This document shows positions 16,228 to 22,809 of a stretch of DNA of 22,809 bases, piece by piece. Positions within the stretch are counted from its first letter, which is position 1. Each line of letters opens with the position of its first letter. The stretch covers positions 1 to 22,809 of the forward strand of contig JAAGZO010000778.1 of the NCBI GenBank assembly GCA_024206195.1. Reading direction: 5' to 3'. This DNA comes from a bacterium. Its GTDB lineage: Archaea > Nanoarchaeota > Nanoarchaeia > Woesearchaeales > UBA10216. A model generated the notes under the pieces. The model was not told where the DNA came from, searched no databases, and worked only from the letters and a program-made list of their open reading frames with translations. The position numbers and the translations under genes are program-made.

Positions 16228-17061
16228 CTATGGACTATCATCAGTATCAATTGCAACGATACCTTCGTCATCAATTACAATCGCACCCGCTGAGTATACA
16301 GAACCGATCTGCCAAGCAGTCTTCTGTGGAACCCAATCAACCATACTGGTCATTTCTTTACCAATAGCAATGCCTACAGCTTGTTTATGATATGCGAAAG
16401 CATATTGCTGTACTCCGGCTGCTCTAGGTAATCCACCTTCTACTCTATCGCCAATAGTTAAGAACTTAAAGCCATAGAAAGTATCAATCTCACCCTGTAC
16501 TAACGCTTTAACAGTGTTGTAGTCAGATGATGTTACAGTTGTACTAGATAGGAACTGCTCTTTTTGTTTAGCAGTGTAAATAATAGTTCTGTCATCTCCT
16601 GGAACATTGTTAGCGTCTAATTTCTGTGCTGCTGATTGAACCAACGCTAAACTGAAAGCTGCTGTACCGTCACCAACTGTGGTAGTCAAACCACCTGTTT
16701 CTAGTGCGTCAAATATTAACTGGTCTTCCCTTCTTCCGATTGCTTTAGCTGTGTTCTGAGCTATGATCTTCTTGTCATCAAAGTTAATCTTCTCGATATC
16801 CATGATGTCTTCATAGTCAAATGCGTCCCAATCTTCCAATGTTACAGTTACTTTGGTTCTAGCTGCATTCATAGCGACAACGTCGTTACCTCTGTTATGC
16901 TGTGTAGCTACACCTTTACCTGCTTTTGGGAATCTGTGAGTTGAACCAACAACTCCTGTCTTTACTCTTACTGTGTCTCTGACGGTCTTATCAGCTTGGT
17001 AAGCTAACTTAACTTCTGCGTCGAAACTATCTATAAATACGTTTGAAACCTGCATTACCAT
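16228..17061 (-). CDS. Major capsid protein
   Basis: 277 residues. The N-terminal half has the pattern of a podovirus coat family: FDAEVKLAYQ, TVRVKTGVVG, GKGVATQHN, TVTLEDWDAFDYEDIMD, then NFDD and GRREDQLIFDAL at about 109-120. The C-terminal half ends with SAGAIVIDDEGIVAIDTD. These fit a HK97-fold coat, though the fold itself is presumed. The first ATG (17061) is preferred over the one two codons on because a full AGGAGG lies 8 bases upstream of it. A 162-base leader, the longest gap in the window, precedes it, and the scaffold gene lies upstream as in T7 (gene 9 then 10). Expected to be the most strongly expressed gene here. Confidence 0.85.
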   Translation of the reverse strand: MVMQVSNVFIDSFDAEVKLAYQADKTVRDTVRVKTGVVGSTHRFPKAGKGVATQHNRGNDVVAMNAARTKVTVTLEDWDAFDYEDIMDIEKINFDDKKIIAQNTAKAIGRREDQLIFDALETGGLTTTVGDGTAAFSLALVQSAAQKLDANNVPGDDRTIIYTAKQKEQFLSSTTVTSSDYNTVKALVQGEIDTFYGFKFLTIGDRVEGGLPRAAGVQQYAFAYHKQAVGIAIGKEMTSMVDWVPQKTAWQIGSVYSAGAIVIDDEGIVAIDTDDSP

Positions 17062-17069
17062 TTCGTATA

Positions 17070-17075
17070 CCTCCT
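17070..17075 (-). promoter_or_regulatory. Strong ribosome binding site of the capsid gene
   Basis: AGGAGG on the minus strand, 8 bases before the ATG at 17061. It is among the strongest sites in the window and decides between two in-frame ATGs. Confidence 0.75.
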
Positions 17076-17115
17076 ATATTATTATAAACTTTAGATTAAA
17101 CTAATGAGCCTATAA

Positions 17116-17127
17116 CTATAGTGAGGG
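17116..17127 (-). promoter_or_regulatory. T7-like promoter core upstream of the capsid gene
   Basis: The minus strand reads CCCTCACTATAG, identical to the T7 late promoter core CTCACTATAG over 10 bases (-9 to +1), but the bases further upstream do not match T7. A small inverted repeat CTGC-ATCAC-GCAG (17140-17128) lies directly upstream. The place, between scaffold and capsid genes, is that of the T7 phi10 promoter. No phage RNA polymerase gene is in view. Confidence 0.35.
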
Positions 17128-17176
17128 CTGCGTGATGCAGAGAGCTCAAGTTAAGGGGTTATTTTAAACTTACTAT

Positions 17177-17204
17177 AGATTACCATTTATCTGAATCTTG
17201 TCAA
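17177..17204 (-). promoter_or_regulatory. Sigma70-type promoter candidate in the capsid leader
   Basis: A perfect TTGACA -35 box (17204-17199) is followed after 16 bases by TAATCT (17182-17177), a weak -10. A better -10 match, TATAGT (17177-17172), is 21 bases away, which is too far for a normal promoter. It starts 19 bases after the scaffold stop codon. Confidence 0.35.
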
Positions 17205-17223
17205 CTAAGACTATACGGCATAA

Positions 17224-18141
17224 TTATACGGCAGCGTTCATTAACCTACCGCTACGTCCTGCACGTTCTCTTAGCATCATAATCTCTTGTCTTCTAAGAT
17301 CGGTAGTCTCTGGTTTTAGATATTCTATCTTTAACGCTACGTCTGACGGTAAACCGCTTAGATTGGCTACGCTTGTAGGGATAGCTGCACCGCTTGATGA
17401 TTCTTTCATCTGATAGATTACATCGATAAAGTCTGCCCCTTGTGACTCCATCATGCCTAACAGTTTGTTTTTAACCTTAGCACTGAACATATTAGATTTC
17501 TCTACGAATACTTTAGACTCTCTAATGATATTCTCTGCGTTACTGCCTAGCTGGCGTTTCTCTGCCTCTATTCGTTTAGCGTTAGCTATGTGCTTCTCTT
17601 CGTCTGACCTGGTATCTAAGACTCCCACTTCTTCCATTATCTCTAAAATAGAGTTACTAACGTCATCTGCCTGGCGAGTAGTTAGCCCTGAATCGTGGTA
17701 CATATCAGTTAGTCTATCTGTGATACCCTTCATAGTGTCTTTAGTTCCCTGTGGCGTCTCTTCTGAGAAGTATTTAACATATTTATCTTGAGGTGCGAAG
17801 TCTTGGAAATAAGCTTCTTTACCTTCAGGAGCTTTGTTGTCAGACATTTTACGTCTCATCCCTAGCAATCGCTCTTCATATTTCTCTGTAGCTTCTTTGT
17901 TCTTACCTAGGAACTCTTTGATACCAGCTTTATTAACCTGCCCTTTATCGTCAAAGAACCCTTCTGGGTAGTCGTAGTCATCTACTGGTTTAGTTTCATG
18001 GTCTGGAACGTCTGTAAGTTTATCGGTCTGTACTTCTACGTCACCTAATAGCGAATCTGTAGCTGTTGTTTCTACAGACTCACTACCTTCTGGTGCTTCT
18101 TCGGTAGTTTCCGCTACCTCGGTGTTGTTTTCTTCAGTCAT
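17224..18141 (-). CDS. Scaffolding / capsid assembly protein
   Basis: 305 residues, almost the length of T7 gp9 (307). The N-terminal 60 residues are very acidic (Glu, Thr, Asp), followed by YDYPEGFFDDKGQVNKAGIKEFL, given here only by its key parts YPEGFFDD and GIKEFLG, then charged helices with coiled-coil character and a basic C-terminus (LRRQEIMMLRERAGRSGR). Acidic start, helical middle and basic, coat-binding end are typical of podovirus scaffolds. It lies between the portal block and the capsid gene. Its AAGGAGA site is inside the last codons of the 87-aa gene, which suggests coupled translation. It should act in the prohead and be released on DNA packaging. Confidence 0.78.
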   Translation of the reverse strand: MTEENNTEVAETTEEAPEGSESVETTATDSLLGDVEVQTDKLTDVPDHETKPVDDYDYPEGFFDDKGQVNKAGIKEFLGKNKEATEKYEERLLGMRRKMSDNKAPEGKEAYFQDFAPQDKYVKYFSEETPQGTKDTMKGITDRLTDMYHDSGLTTRQADDVSNSILEIMEEVGVLDTRSDEEKHIANAKRIEAEKRQLGSNAENIIRESKVFVEKSNMFSAKVKNKLLGMMESQGADFIDVIYQMKESSSGAAIPTSVANLSGLPSDVALKIEYLKPETTDLRRQEIMMLRERAGRSGRLMNAAV

Positions 18142-18143
18142 CT

Positions 18144-18407
18144 CTATCTCCTTATTGTTTTTGGTTCGTTTACTTTAGTTTCTATCTTAGTTTCTATCTT
18201 AGTCTCTACCTTTGGCTCAACTACAGGCTCTTCTTTTACTTCTTCTTTAGGAGCCTCTTTCTTAACCTTCTTCTTCTTAGGTTTAATTGCTTGCGCTTGC
18301 TGTAAGAGTTTATAGTACTCTTGGACAGCTTGGCATACGAAACCTTTATCTATAGTCAGGTTACTTCTCTGGATATCATTAATTGCGTGTGTTTGATCTG
18401 GAATCAT
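18144..18407 (-). CDS. Small Lys/Glu-rich protein of unknown function
   Basis: 87 residues. The first 45 look like a compact helical domain (VCQAVQEYYKLLQQAQAI), and the rest is low-complexity: a KPKKKKVKKE block, then Pro/Glu/Val repeats and the units VETK-IETK-IETK. Its start overlaps the preceding stop by ATGA, and its last codons contain the ribosome site of the scaffold gene, so it is fixed in the head operon. I do not recognise a family. A head-assembly or nucleic acid-associated role is possible from the basic block, but this is a guess. Confidence 0.5.
   Translation of the reverse strand: MIPDQTHAINDIQRSNLTIDKGFVCQAVQEYYKLLQQAQAIKPKKKKVKKEAPKEEVKEEPVVEPKVETKIETKIETKVNEPKTIRR
18177..18212. 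repeat. Three 12-bp tandem repeats in the 87-aa gene
   Basis: AGTTTCTATCTT is present exactly twice (18177-18188, 18189-18200) and a third time with two changes (18201-18212). On the coding strand the units encode the repeated ETK(I/V) of the low-complexity tail. The unit length is a multiple of three, so gain or loss of a copy keeps the frame. Confidence 0.7.
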
Positions 18408-18664
18408 TTGCTTCCTCCTTCCTTCATGAATTTTAATATACTCTCTATATAATCTACCATTACTTGCTGCCCTGCCTGTGCATAGGTAGCGTTTACGTTC
18501 TCGTAGTTAGGGAAGTTTAGTTTAGACATTCTCTTTAAATCGTTAAGGACATATTCACCAGCTGTACCAGTAAATACCTCTTCGTAATATCTGCCTCTGT
18601 CTTGTTGTTTAGCTTTAAGTATCTCTACCTGTTTAGGGTCGAGCTTAATAGTGTCATGACTCAT
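18404..18664 (-). CDS. Bbp19-like small phage protein
   Basis: 86 residues. The segment FTGTAGEYVLNDLKRM followed by NATYAQAGQQVMVDYIESIL has the spacing of the Bbp19-like family (named after Bordetella phage BPP-1): F-T-x-x-G-x-x-VL-x-DL, then a Tyr-x-x-G-x-Q/R helix. Such genes typically lie between portal and scaffold or capsid genes in podoviruses. The ATG at 18664 overlaps the portal end by 11 bases, with GGAG about 10 bases upstream. Its stop overlaps the next start as ATGA. Function is unknown in the family. Other ATGs nearby are out of frame. Confidence 0.6.
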   Translation of the reverse strand: MSHDTIKLDPKQVEILKAKQQDRGRYYEEVFTGTAGEYVLNDLKRMSKLNFPNYENVNATYAQAGQQVMVDYIESILKFMKEGGSK

Positions 18665-20240
18665 TCTTTACTATCTCCGCCTGTGCTTTGCCCATCTCTT
18701 TAGCGTTAGCTGCGTCTACATCTTCCTGAACTAACCCTTGCTGTTGGGCTTGTGCTGCCTCTGTCATCTGTCTCTGTTTAGTCTCTACCTCTTCAGGGGT
18801 GTTAATAAACTTATTAGGCACTCCTAGGATATCCATTAGATGTACGCCTATATCGTTCATCTTTAATAATGACTGTAGCATCTGACCGCTTGGATCTAAC
18901 TGAGACACTAACGATATAGCATTGATAGTGCTGAACGCTTCATTTGCCTGGAGTTGTTTTGAAATAGGGGTGTTAATTTTAAGTTTATATATAATCCCGT
19001 CTATCATGCCCACGTCAAACTCTTTACTTATCTTATTAGATTGTGAAAGGACATCGAATATCCTTCTAACTAACGCTAGTTGGAATACCATTAGCCTACC
19101 AAATACCCCTGTTAGGTCGTTAGATAGCTCTGCTTTACGCTCTAACACTTCGGTAGCTGTTAGCTGTCTATTACCCTCGTTTGGTAACGTACTGCCTAAT
19201 GTATTTCTCTTTATGTCCATCTGTAGCTCTTGTACCTTAAAGTCTGTAAATGAGAAGTCCGTACTCAAAGCTAGTGGGACTACACTGCTATCAGTACTAG
19301 GGACTACGCTTAAGCTCATTGGTGTGAACTCTAAGCTATCTATATCTAGCATAGCATCCTCTTGTACTAATAGCGGTGGTATAGCGTAAGCTAAGTTTCT
19401 TAGCCCGTACTCTTTAACTAAGTTAAGTGTTTTTATATCGTTTAATGCCGTTAATCCTGGACCACGACCGTAAGGCTCTCCTGCCATCTTATTCCATCTC
19501 AATACTACAAATGGGTTTGTCTTGTATTCTCTCTCAAGTAATATCTTCTCTTCACTTTTATCTACTACTACATAATGCCATATTAATAGGTCGTAGTCGT
19601 AGTAAGTAGTCTCTATTATCTCTACGTCATTTTGAGCCTCTCCTGAAGGTATCTTCATGCCCCTTAGCTCTGACCATTGGTGTGGTAATAACTCACGTTT
19701 TATCTGGAAGTTCCTATAAACTGCTGACACTTCACCGTTAATGCCTTCCTCTATGCAATACTCTCTTAACGGGATAGCCTTGAATGTTAAAGGGGTATCA
19801 ATACCACCTGGTAACACTAACAAGCATCCTGTCCCTGCAAATACGTCATAACACACCTCAGAGGTTGCTACGTCGAAATTAGATGCGTTCTTATATTCGT
19901 TAGCTATTTCTGACATCTTAGCAAGCTCTTCGTTAGCTTCGTCTTTATCTTTAACAAAAGCCCCTGCCTCCATATCAATCCAGTTAGACTGAGGTGGGAA
20001 CATTAGCCCTTGGAATCTATTAACAAACTCGTTAGCTGCCTGTTCTCCTGCTGAGCTGTATAAATTCTCACGCCTATCTTGGAAGTCAGGTGTTATCTTC
20101 TCAGAACCTTGTGCTTTCTGGTAGCCATCTCTTGACGGCATACAGTATTCAAATACTTGTCGGTATTCAGTATCCCAAGTTGATTTAATTGAGGTACATT
20201 TATTATATTTAGTTAATATATCGTGTGCTGTGTATATCAT
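18654..20240 (-). CDS. Portal protein (T7 gp8-like head-tail connector)
   Basis: 528 residues; T7 gp8 is 536. Typical segments of the podovirus head-tail connector family are visible: MPSRDGY near 35, the N-terminal LMFPPQSNWIDM (79-90), FAGTGCLLV (134-142), and the signature GEPYGRGPGLTALNDIKTLN (254-273). A long helical stem and the clip-like NEGNRQLTATEV segment follow. The C-terminus is Gln/Ala-rich and helical, as in the barrel or crown. It should form the dodecameric ring at one vertex, through which the terminase pumps DNA and to which the gp11-like protein binds. The ATG overlaps the previous stop (ATGA). Confidence 0.88.
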   Translation of the reverse strand: MIYTAHDILTKYNKCTSIKSTWDTEYRQVFEYCMPSRDGYQKAQGSEKITPDFQDRRENLYSSAGEQAANEFVNRFQGLMFPPQSNWIDMEAGAFVKDKDEANEELAKMSEIANEYKNASNFDVATSEVCYDVFAGTGCLLVLPGGIDTPLTFKAIPLREYCIEEGINGEVSAVYRNFQIKRELLPHQWSELRGMKIPSGEAQNDVEIIETTYYDYDLLIWHYVVVDKSEEKILLEREYKTNPFVVLRWNKMAGEPYGRGPGLTALNDIKTLNLVKEYGLRNLAYAIPPLLVQEDAMLDIDSLEFTPMSLSVVPSTDSSVVPLALSTDFSFTDFKVQELQMDIKRNTLGSTLPNEGNRQLTATEVLERKAELSNDLTGVFGRLMVFQLALVRRIFDVLSQSNKISKEFDVGMIDGIIYKLKINTPISKQLQANEAFSTINAISLVSQLDPSGQMLQSLLKMNDIGVHLMDILGVPNKFINTPEEVETKQRQMTEAAQAQQQGLVQEDVDAANAKEMGKAQAEIVKNES

Positions 20241-20536
20241 CCTAGCAACGTTCCTGTGATAGACGCTGGGACTACCCCTCGTTCTCCTGTTGGGTTAAGG
20301 TTAATATCCCCTGCCCCTGCTAGTGTTTGTTGTCTTTGTAGGTCTATGGATGTCTTACGCTTCTCTAGTGCTGCTGCTTTCTTTTTCTTTAACTCTTTAG
20401 CTTGTTCTTTTTGTTCTTGTTCTATAAGGTCTTTCTGTTCTTTAGCTGCTTTCTCCGCTGTCTTCGCCTGTTGGACTCCCGATACTGCTGTTGATACTGT
20501 CGCTGCTGTCGCTAATGCTGTCGTTATCGCTGCCAT
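20237..20536 (-). CDS. Ala-rich coiled-coil small virion protein, overprinting the GNAT-like gene
   Basis: 99 residues. It starts with an Ala/Thr/Val stretch (MAAITTALATAATVSTAVSG) that could insert in a membrane or pack as a helix, then a Lys/Glu/Gln/Ala coiled coil (about 22-72), then a Gly/Pro-rich end (GDINLNPTGERGVVP). Small proteins of this build are common beside portal or tail genes in podoviruses; T7 gp7.3, also 99 aa, is a comparable size. A GGGAG site lies 7 bases before the ATG, and the stop overlaps the portal ATG (ATGA). Its first 95 bases are also read in another frame as the end of the GNAT-like protein. Role unknown; tail or ejection assembly is inferred. Confidence 0.62.
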   Translation of the reverse strand: MAAITTALATAATVSTAVSGVQQAKTAEKAAKEQKDLIEQEQKEQAKELKKKKAAALEKRKTSIDLQRQQTLAGAGDINLNPTGERGVVPASITGTLLG

Positions 20537-20936
20537 CTATATCTCCCACTTCTTTAGACACTGTATCAACAAGATATCCCCACCTTGTTAATAACTTTGT
20601 GAACGATTGGTCTTTATACCCTATATTACCACCTATTTTAATCGATTTGCAACCGTTATCCACAGCTATCTTCTCTGCCCTCTGGATATACTTCTTAACA
20701 AGCTTAATATCTCCTCTACTCTCAGGGATTATGTAGAATATAAGCTCTGTTAGCATTGTCCCGCCTTTAAAGTCTGGCAGGATTAAGTAAGCAAATATCC
20801 CTGTACAGTCTATGCAGAAGAATTCTATCTGGTCTTTCATACTTATACACAGGTTTTCCACAACTTCGGGGTCTGTTAAGCCTATATCGTTATGTATCTG
20901 ATCTACCCATACCTTTATCGCGTCTTCAGTTATCAT
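20442..20936 (-). CDS. GNAT-fold-like phage protein with overprinted Ser/Asp-rich tail
   Basis: 164 residues. Residues 60-125 follow GNAT acetyltransferase topology: strand ELIFYIIPESRG (64-75), helix with AEKIAVDNGCKSIKIGGN (87-104), then FTKLLTRWGY (112-121) like the usual phe-x-x-x-L-x-x-x-GY end. The acetyl-CoA loop is degenerate (RGDIKLV instead of R-x-x-G-x-G/A), so catalysis is uncertain. GNAT-like genes between terminase and portal occur in other podoviruses. The last 31 residues (DGS-DNDSISDSSDS type) are low-complexity and lie inside the next gene in another frame. An AAAGGAG site precedes the ATG by 7 bases, and the large terminase stop is 12 bases upstream. Confidence 0.62.
   Translation of the reverse strand: MITEDAIKVWVDQIHNDIGLTDPEVVENLCISMKDQIEFFCIDCTGIFAYLILPDFKGGTMLTELIFYIIPESRGDIKLVKKYIQRAEKIAVDNGCKSIKIGGNIGYKDQSFTKLLTRWGYLVDTVSKEVGDIDGSDNDSISDSSDSINSSIGSPTGEDSGESS
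20656..20664 (+). other. Perfect DnaA-box nonamer TTATCCACA
   Basis: Exact match to the DnaA-box consensus, inside the GNAT-like gene, where the complement encodes Val-Asp-Asn-Gly. It is one of six in the window; function unproven. Confidence 0.3.
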
Positions 20937-20948
20937 GTTGTTTCTCCT

Positions 20949-22283
20949 TTATCTGAATTTTCCTGACCACTTCTTACTCGTTGTCCCTGGTCTTCTTGTA
21001 GCTTGACCCTCTATCATAGGTAATAGCGAGAACGCGTCTGCTGCGTGGCTACACCAATCATGTAGAGGAGTGTTCTTAAACACCTGTCTGTTCTCATCAA
21101 ACTCCCTTCTGTATTGTTTCAATGCTTCGTAACCTTCCTTGGTCTTCTCTTTATCAAAGTATAACCTACTAAAGAATGTACGTACACGTTGTATTGCACC
21201 GTATATATCGCTTCTAGCAGGATGTATTCTAATAGGATGTACATCTAAGTTCTTTAACTGCTGTTGGATGGTTATAGCCCGTTCTTCTGTTGTTAGCTGA
21301 CGTTTATTACCGTCATGTGGCAGGTGGTGCATAGCGTACATATAACCTTTTGTCTTTAATATCGATGCGTAATGACCTAGAGCGTAGTTAGTATTCTCGT
21401 AGTAGTCTATAACGTATATATCACGTCCTATGAACTGTATGAACCAGATAGCCATTGAGTCACTTATCCCCAAGTCCCATAGTGTGTGTACTGGGTAGCC
21501 TGCGTCATAACTATATTTACTTACATGATCTCTGTACTGTTTGAGCATATCACCGTAATAAGAGCCGTAGATAGCACCTTCTCTACTACAGTAATACTCT
21601 TGTTGGATTACTTCCTCTGGTTTACCGCGTTCACGTTCTTCTTGTAAGTCTTCTTTGGTTACTATTGGGTTGCCGTTATTATCTCTTGTATCGTCTATTG
21701 TAACCCTTGAGGCTACATATTCATCTTTAGAGTTGAGATAGTCCCACATATTAGTTGCGTGGTTCTCTCCTCTGGGAGTGTAGTTAAATATACACCAGCC
21801 TTTAGTCTCTCTAAGCATAGGTTCTAACGCTAGATCATATAGGTTAGGCTTCTGTAGTGAGTGTTCAGATACCACAACCCCTTTTAACCCTGCCCCTACT
21901 CTTTTATCGTATCTATCGCCACCTATGAATGATATGATACTACCTGCTACATCTGAGTTATCGGGGTCTTTAAGGTATATCTTCATTGATTGGTTATCAG
22001 GCTTATGTATTAACTCTTGTGGTATGAAGTCTAGGTATTTAACGCCTTCGCTTGTTATCCCTTCCCAAATGGCATTGCGTACTTGCTGTGCCTCTGGTAG
22101 TACAAACCAGTAGTTACCTTTAACTCTCATTGCCTCTGCTATCATAATATTAAGTGAGAATAAGTCCTTCCCAGCTCTACGGTGCCATTCAAGTGATAAT
22201 CTGCGTGTACCTTCTTTAAACCATTTATCCCATATCTCTTGTTGGTAGTCTCTAAGAGTTATTAATGGCAGGTTTATGTCCAT
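20949..22283 (-). CDS. terL: Terminase large subunit (packaging ATPase and nuclease)
   Basis: 444 residues with both expected domains. ATPase: Walker A variant HRRAGKD at 34-40, Walker B-like GVVVSEHS at 135-142 (Ser replaces the usual Asp before catalytic Glu140), and coupling motif FNYTPRG at 166-172. Nuclease (RNase H fold): LWDLGISDS with Asp270 at 268-276, DYYENTN near 293-299, and HAADAFSLL at 413-421 with Asp416. The C-terminus is basic. It cuts concatemeric DNA and drives it through the portal, using the small subunit for recognition. It follows the 65-aa gene by 15 bases, with a rather distant AAGGA upstream of the ATG. Unlike T7, it is at the head of the structural block. Confidence 0.92.
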   Translation of the reverse strand: MDINLPLITLRDYQQEIWDKWFKEGTRRLSLEWHRRAGKDLFSLNIMIAEAMRVKGNYWFVLPEAQQVRNAIWEGITSEGVKYLDFIPQELIHKPDNQSMKIYLKDPDNSDVAGSIISFIGGDRYDKRVGAGLKGVVVSEHSLQKPNLYDLALEPMLRETKGWCIFNYTPRGENHATNMWDYLNSKDEYVASRVTIDDTRDNNGNPIVTKEDLQEERERGKPEEVIQQEYYCSREGAIYGSYYGDMLKQYRDHVSKYSYDAGYPVHTLWDLGISDSMAIWFIQFIGRDIYVIDYYENTNYALGHYASILKTKGYMYAMHHLPHDGNKRQLTTEERAITIQQQLKNLDVHPIRIHPARSDIYGAIQRVRTFFSRLYFDKEKTKEGYEALKQYRREFDENRQVFKNTPLHDWCSHAADAFSLLPMIEGQATRRPGTTSKKWSGKFR

Positions 22284-22298
22284 CTATATGTGCTTTCC

Positions 22299-22496
22299 TT
22301 ATGATTCCAGCCATAAAAGATAGTCCTTAACCTTTTTAGTTAGCTTATCCTCTTTCTCTTCCCCAACCTTAATAACGTTCTCTATTAAGTGCATAGCATA
22401 TGAAATCTTACCGTTAGTCTCGTCTGCCTCTTCTATCTCTTTTAATAAGTCTAGGATATATTCGGCATCATCATCGTTAATTATGTATTTACTCAC
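22299..22496 (-). CDS. Small acidic protein of unknown function between terminase genes
   Basis: 65 residues, helical and charged (DDDAEYILDLLKEIEEADE, then KKVKDYLLWLES). It starts with GTG at 22496, one base of which is the last base of the previous stop (TAGTG). AGGTGG about 6 bases upstream serves as ribosome site. It ends 15 bases before the large terminase ATG. I do not recognise a family. Position between the probable small and the large terminase genes suggests a packaging accessory role, without direct support. Confidence 0.5.
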   Translation of the reverse strand: MSKYIINDDDAEYILDLLKEIEEADETNGKISYAMHLIENVIKVGEEKEDKLTKKVKDYLLWLES

Positions 22497-22809
22497 TACT
22501 TACCACCTGTAATAATATTAACTGATATATCCCCTGATACTTTAGCCTCTACCTCTTGCTTATTAGTCTCTCTTGTCTTGTGTAGTACGTTTAGTTGGTA
22601 TTTCTTTATATCGTATTGTAGTCTCTTATTGTCAGTAGCGTCGTCTCCTATATCTTCTATGTCTTTTAGTAGTTTTTCTTTGTGCGCTCGCTTACCGTCT
22701 AGGTAGCCCGAAACTATTTCAGGATGCTTTTCTTTGCTATTAATGAAGAGAGTATCACAATCTCTGTTAAGTTTTCGTGAAATATCTTCTTGATTTAAGC
22801 CTATGTTAG
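22496..22809 (-). CDS. Probable terminase small subunit, N-terminus beyond the window
   Basis: An open frame from the right edge gives the C-terminal 103 residues, ending at TAG (22498-22496). It starts in what looks like a helix-turn-helix: LNQEDISRKL, then DTLFINSKEKHPEI and a GK-containing helix, similar to the N-terminal DNA-binding part of small terminases. A long charged helix (EKLLKDIEDIGD..., NKRLQYDIKKYQLNVL) follows, and the end VSGDISVNIITGG resembles the short beta C-terminus of these proteins. It should bind the packaging start on phage DNA and form a ring that stimulates the large subunit. The placement upstream of the large terminase supports this. The start lies outside the window. 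Confidence 0.62.
   Translation of the reverse strand, partial: NIGLNQEDISRKLNRDCDTLFINSKEKHPEIVSGYLDGKRAHKEKLLKDIEDIGDDATDNKRLQYDIKKYQLNVLHKTRETNKQEVEAKVSGDISVNIITGGK

Larger units (their letters stand above)
17062..17223 (-). promoter_or_regulatory. Capsid gene leader region
   Basis: The longest stretch without a gene. It holds the sigma70-like boxes (17177-17204), an inverted repeat CTGC-ATCAC-GCAG (17128-17140), the T7-like core (17116-17127), AT-rich sequence, and the AGGAGG site (17070-17075). No open frame of note was seen in it. Confidence 0.6.

Noticed and set aside
17172..17204. TTGACA paired with TATAGT as a full sigma70 promoter.
   Set aside because: The 21-base spacer is too long; only the weaker TAATCT at 16 bases was kept, at low confidence.
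18922..19389. Plus-strand open frame of 155 codons.
   Set aside because: It lies wholly opposite the well-supported portal gene, has no recognisable motif, and all other genes are on the minus strand.
1..22809. tRNA genes, CRISPR arrays, insertion sequences or attachment sites.
   Set aside because: Nearly all bases are in tightly packed structural genes, and I saw no cloverleaf, spaced repeats or transposase.

Overview
The window is one end-to-end stretch of a tailed-phage (or prophage) virion-assembly module. Every credible gene lies on the minus strand, so the biology reads from the right end to the left. The gene content is that of a short-tailed podovirus with a T7-type virion: a T7 gp8-like portal, a gp9-like scaffold, a capsid protein, gp11- and gp12-like tail tubular proteins, gp14/gp15-position ejection proteins, a very large ejection protein and tail appendage proteins. 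The DNA is AT-rich and genes are packed with overlaps of a few bases. No integrase, repressor, polymerase, tRNA, CRISPR or insertion sequence is visible, so lifestyle and host cannot be decided from here.

Right end, packaging and head (22809 to about 16200): the C-terminal part of a probable small terminase, a 65-residue protein of unknown role, the large terminase, a GNAT-like protein whose Ser/Asp-rich tail is overprinted by an Ala-rich coiled-coil protein, the portal, a Bbp19-like small protein, a Lys/Glu-rich small protein, the scaffold, then a 162-base leader with promoter-like signals, and the major capsid protein. The terminase genes sit upstream of the portal, unlike T7, where they are at the far end of the late region.

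Middle (16213 to 9901): three consecutive paralogous proteins (84, 179 and 277 aa) follow the capsid gene and are likely decoration or head-fibre proteins. An 83-base gap then carries a terminator-like set of competing hairpins and a hairpin covering the next ribosome site. Next come a gp11-like protein with an inserted beta module and an unusual three-cistron version of the gp12-like nozzle gene. Its N-terminal segment (284 aa) and its body (724 aa) are in different genes, separated by two lectin-like (concanavalin A/LamG-like) domains and further beta modules.

Left end (9901 to 1): two ejection proteins of gp14/gp15 position, a 1339-residue polyvalent ejection protein with an HExxH zincin motif and a polylysine C-terminus, a 424-residue tail appendage protein that begins with the same module as the decoration proteins, and a tail fibre-like protein of at least 860 residues that runs off the window.

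The main novelty candidates are the split nozzle gene, the movement of small beta modules between capsid-surface and tail proteins, the overprinted gene pair, the regulatory leader and gap around the capsid operon, and an excess of perfect DnaA-box nonamers.
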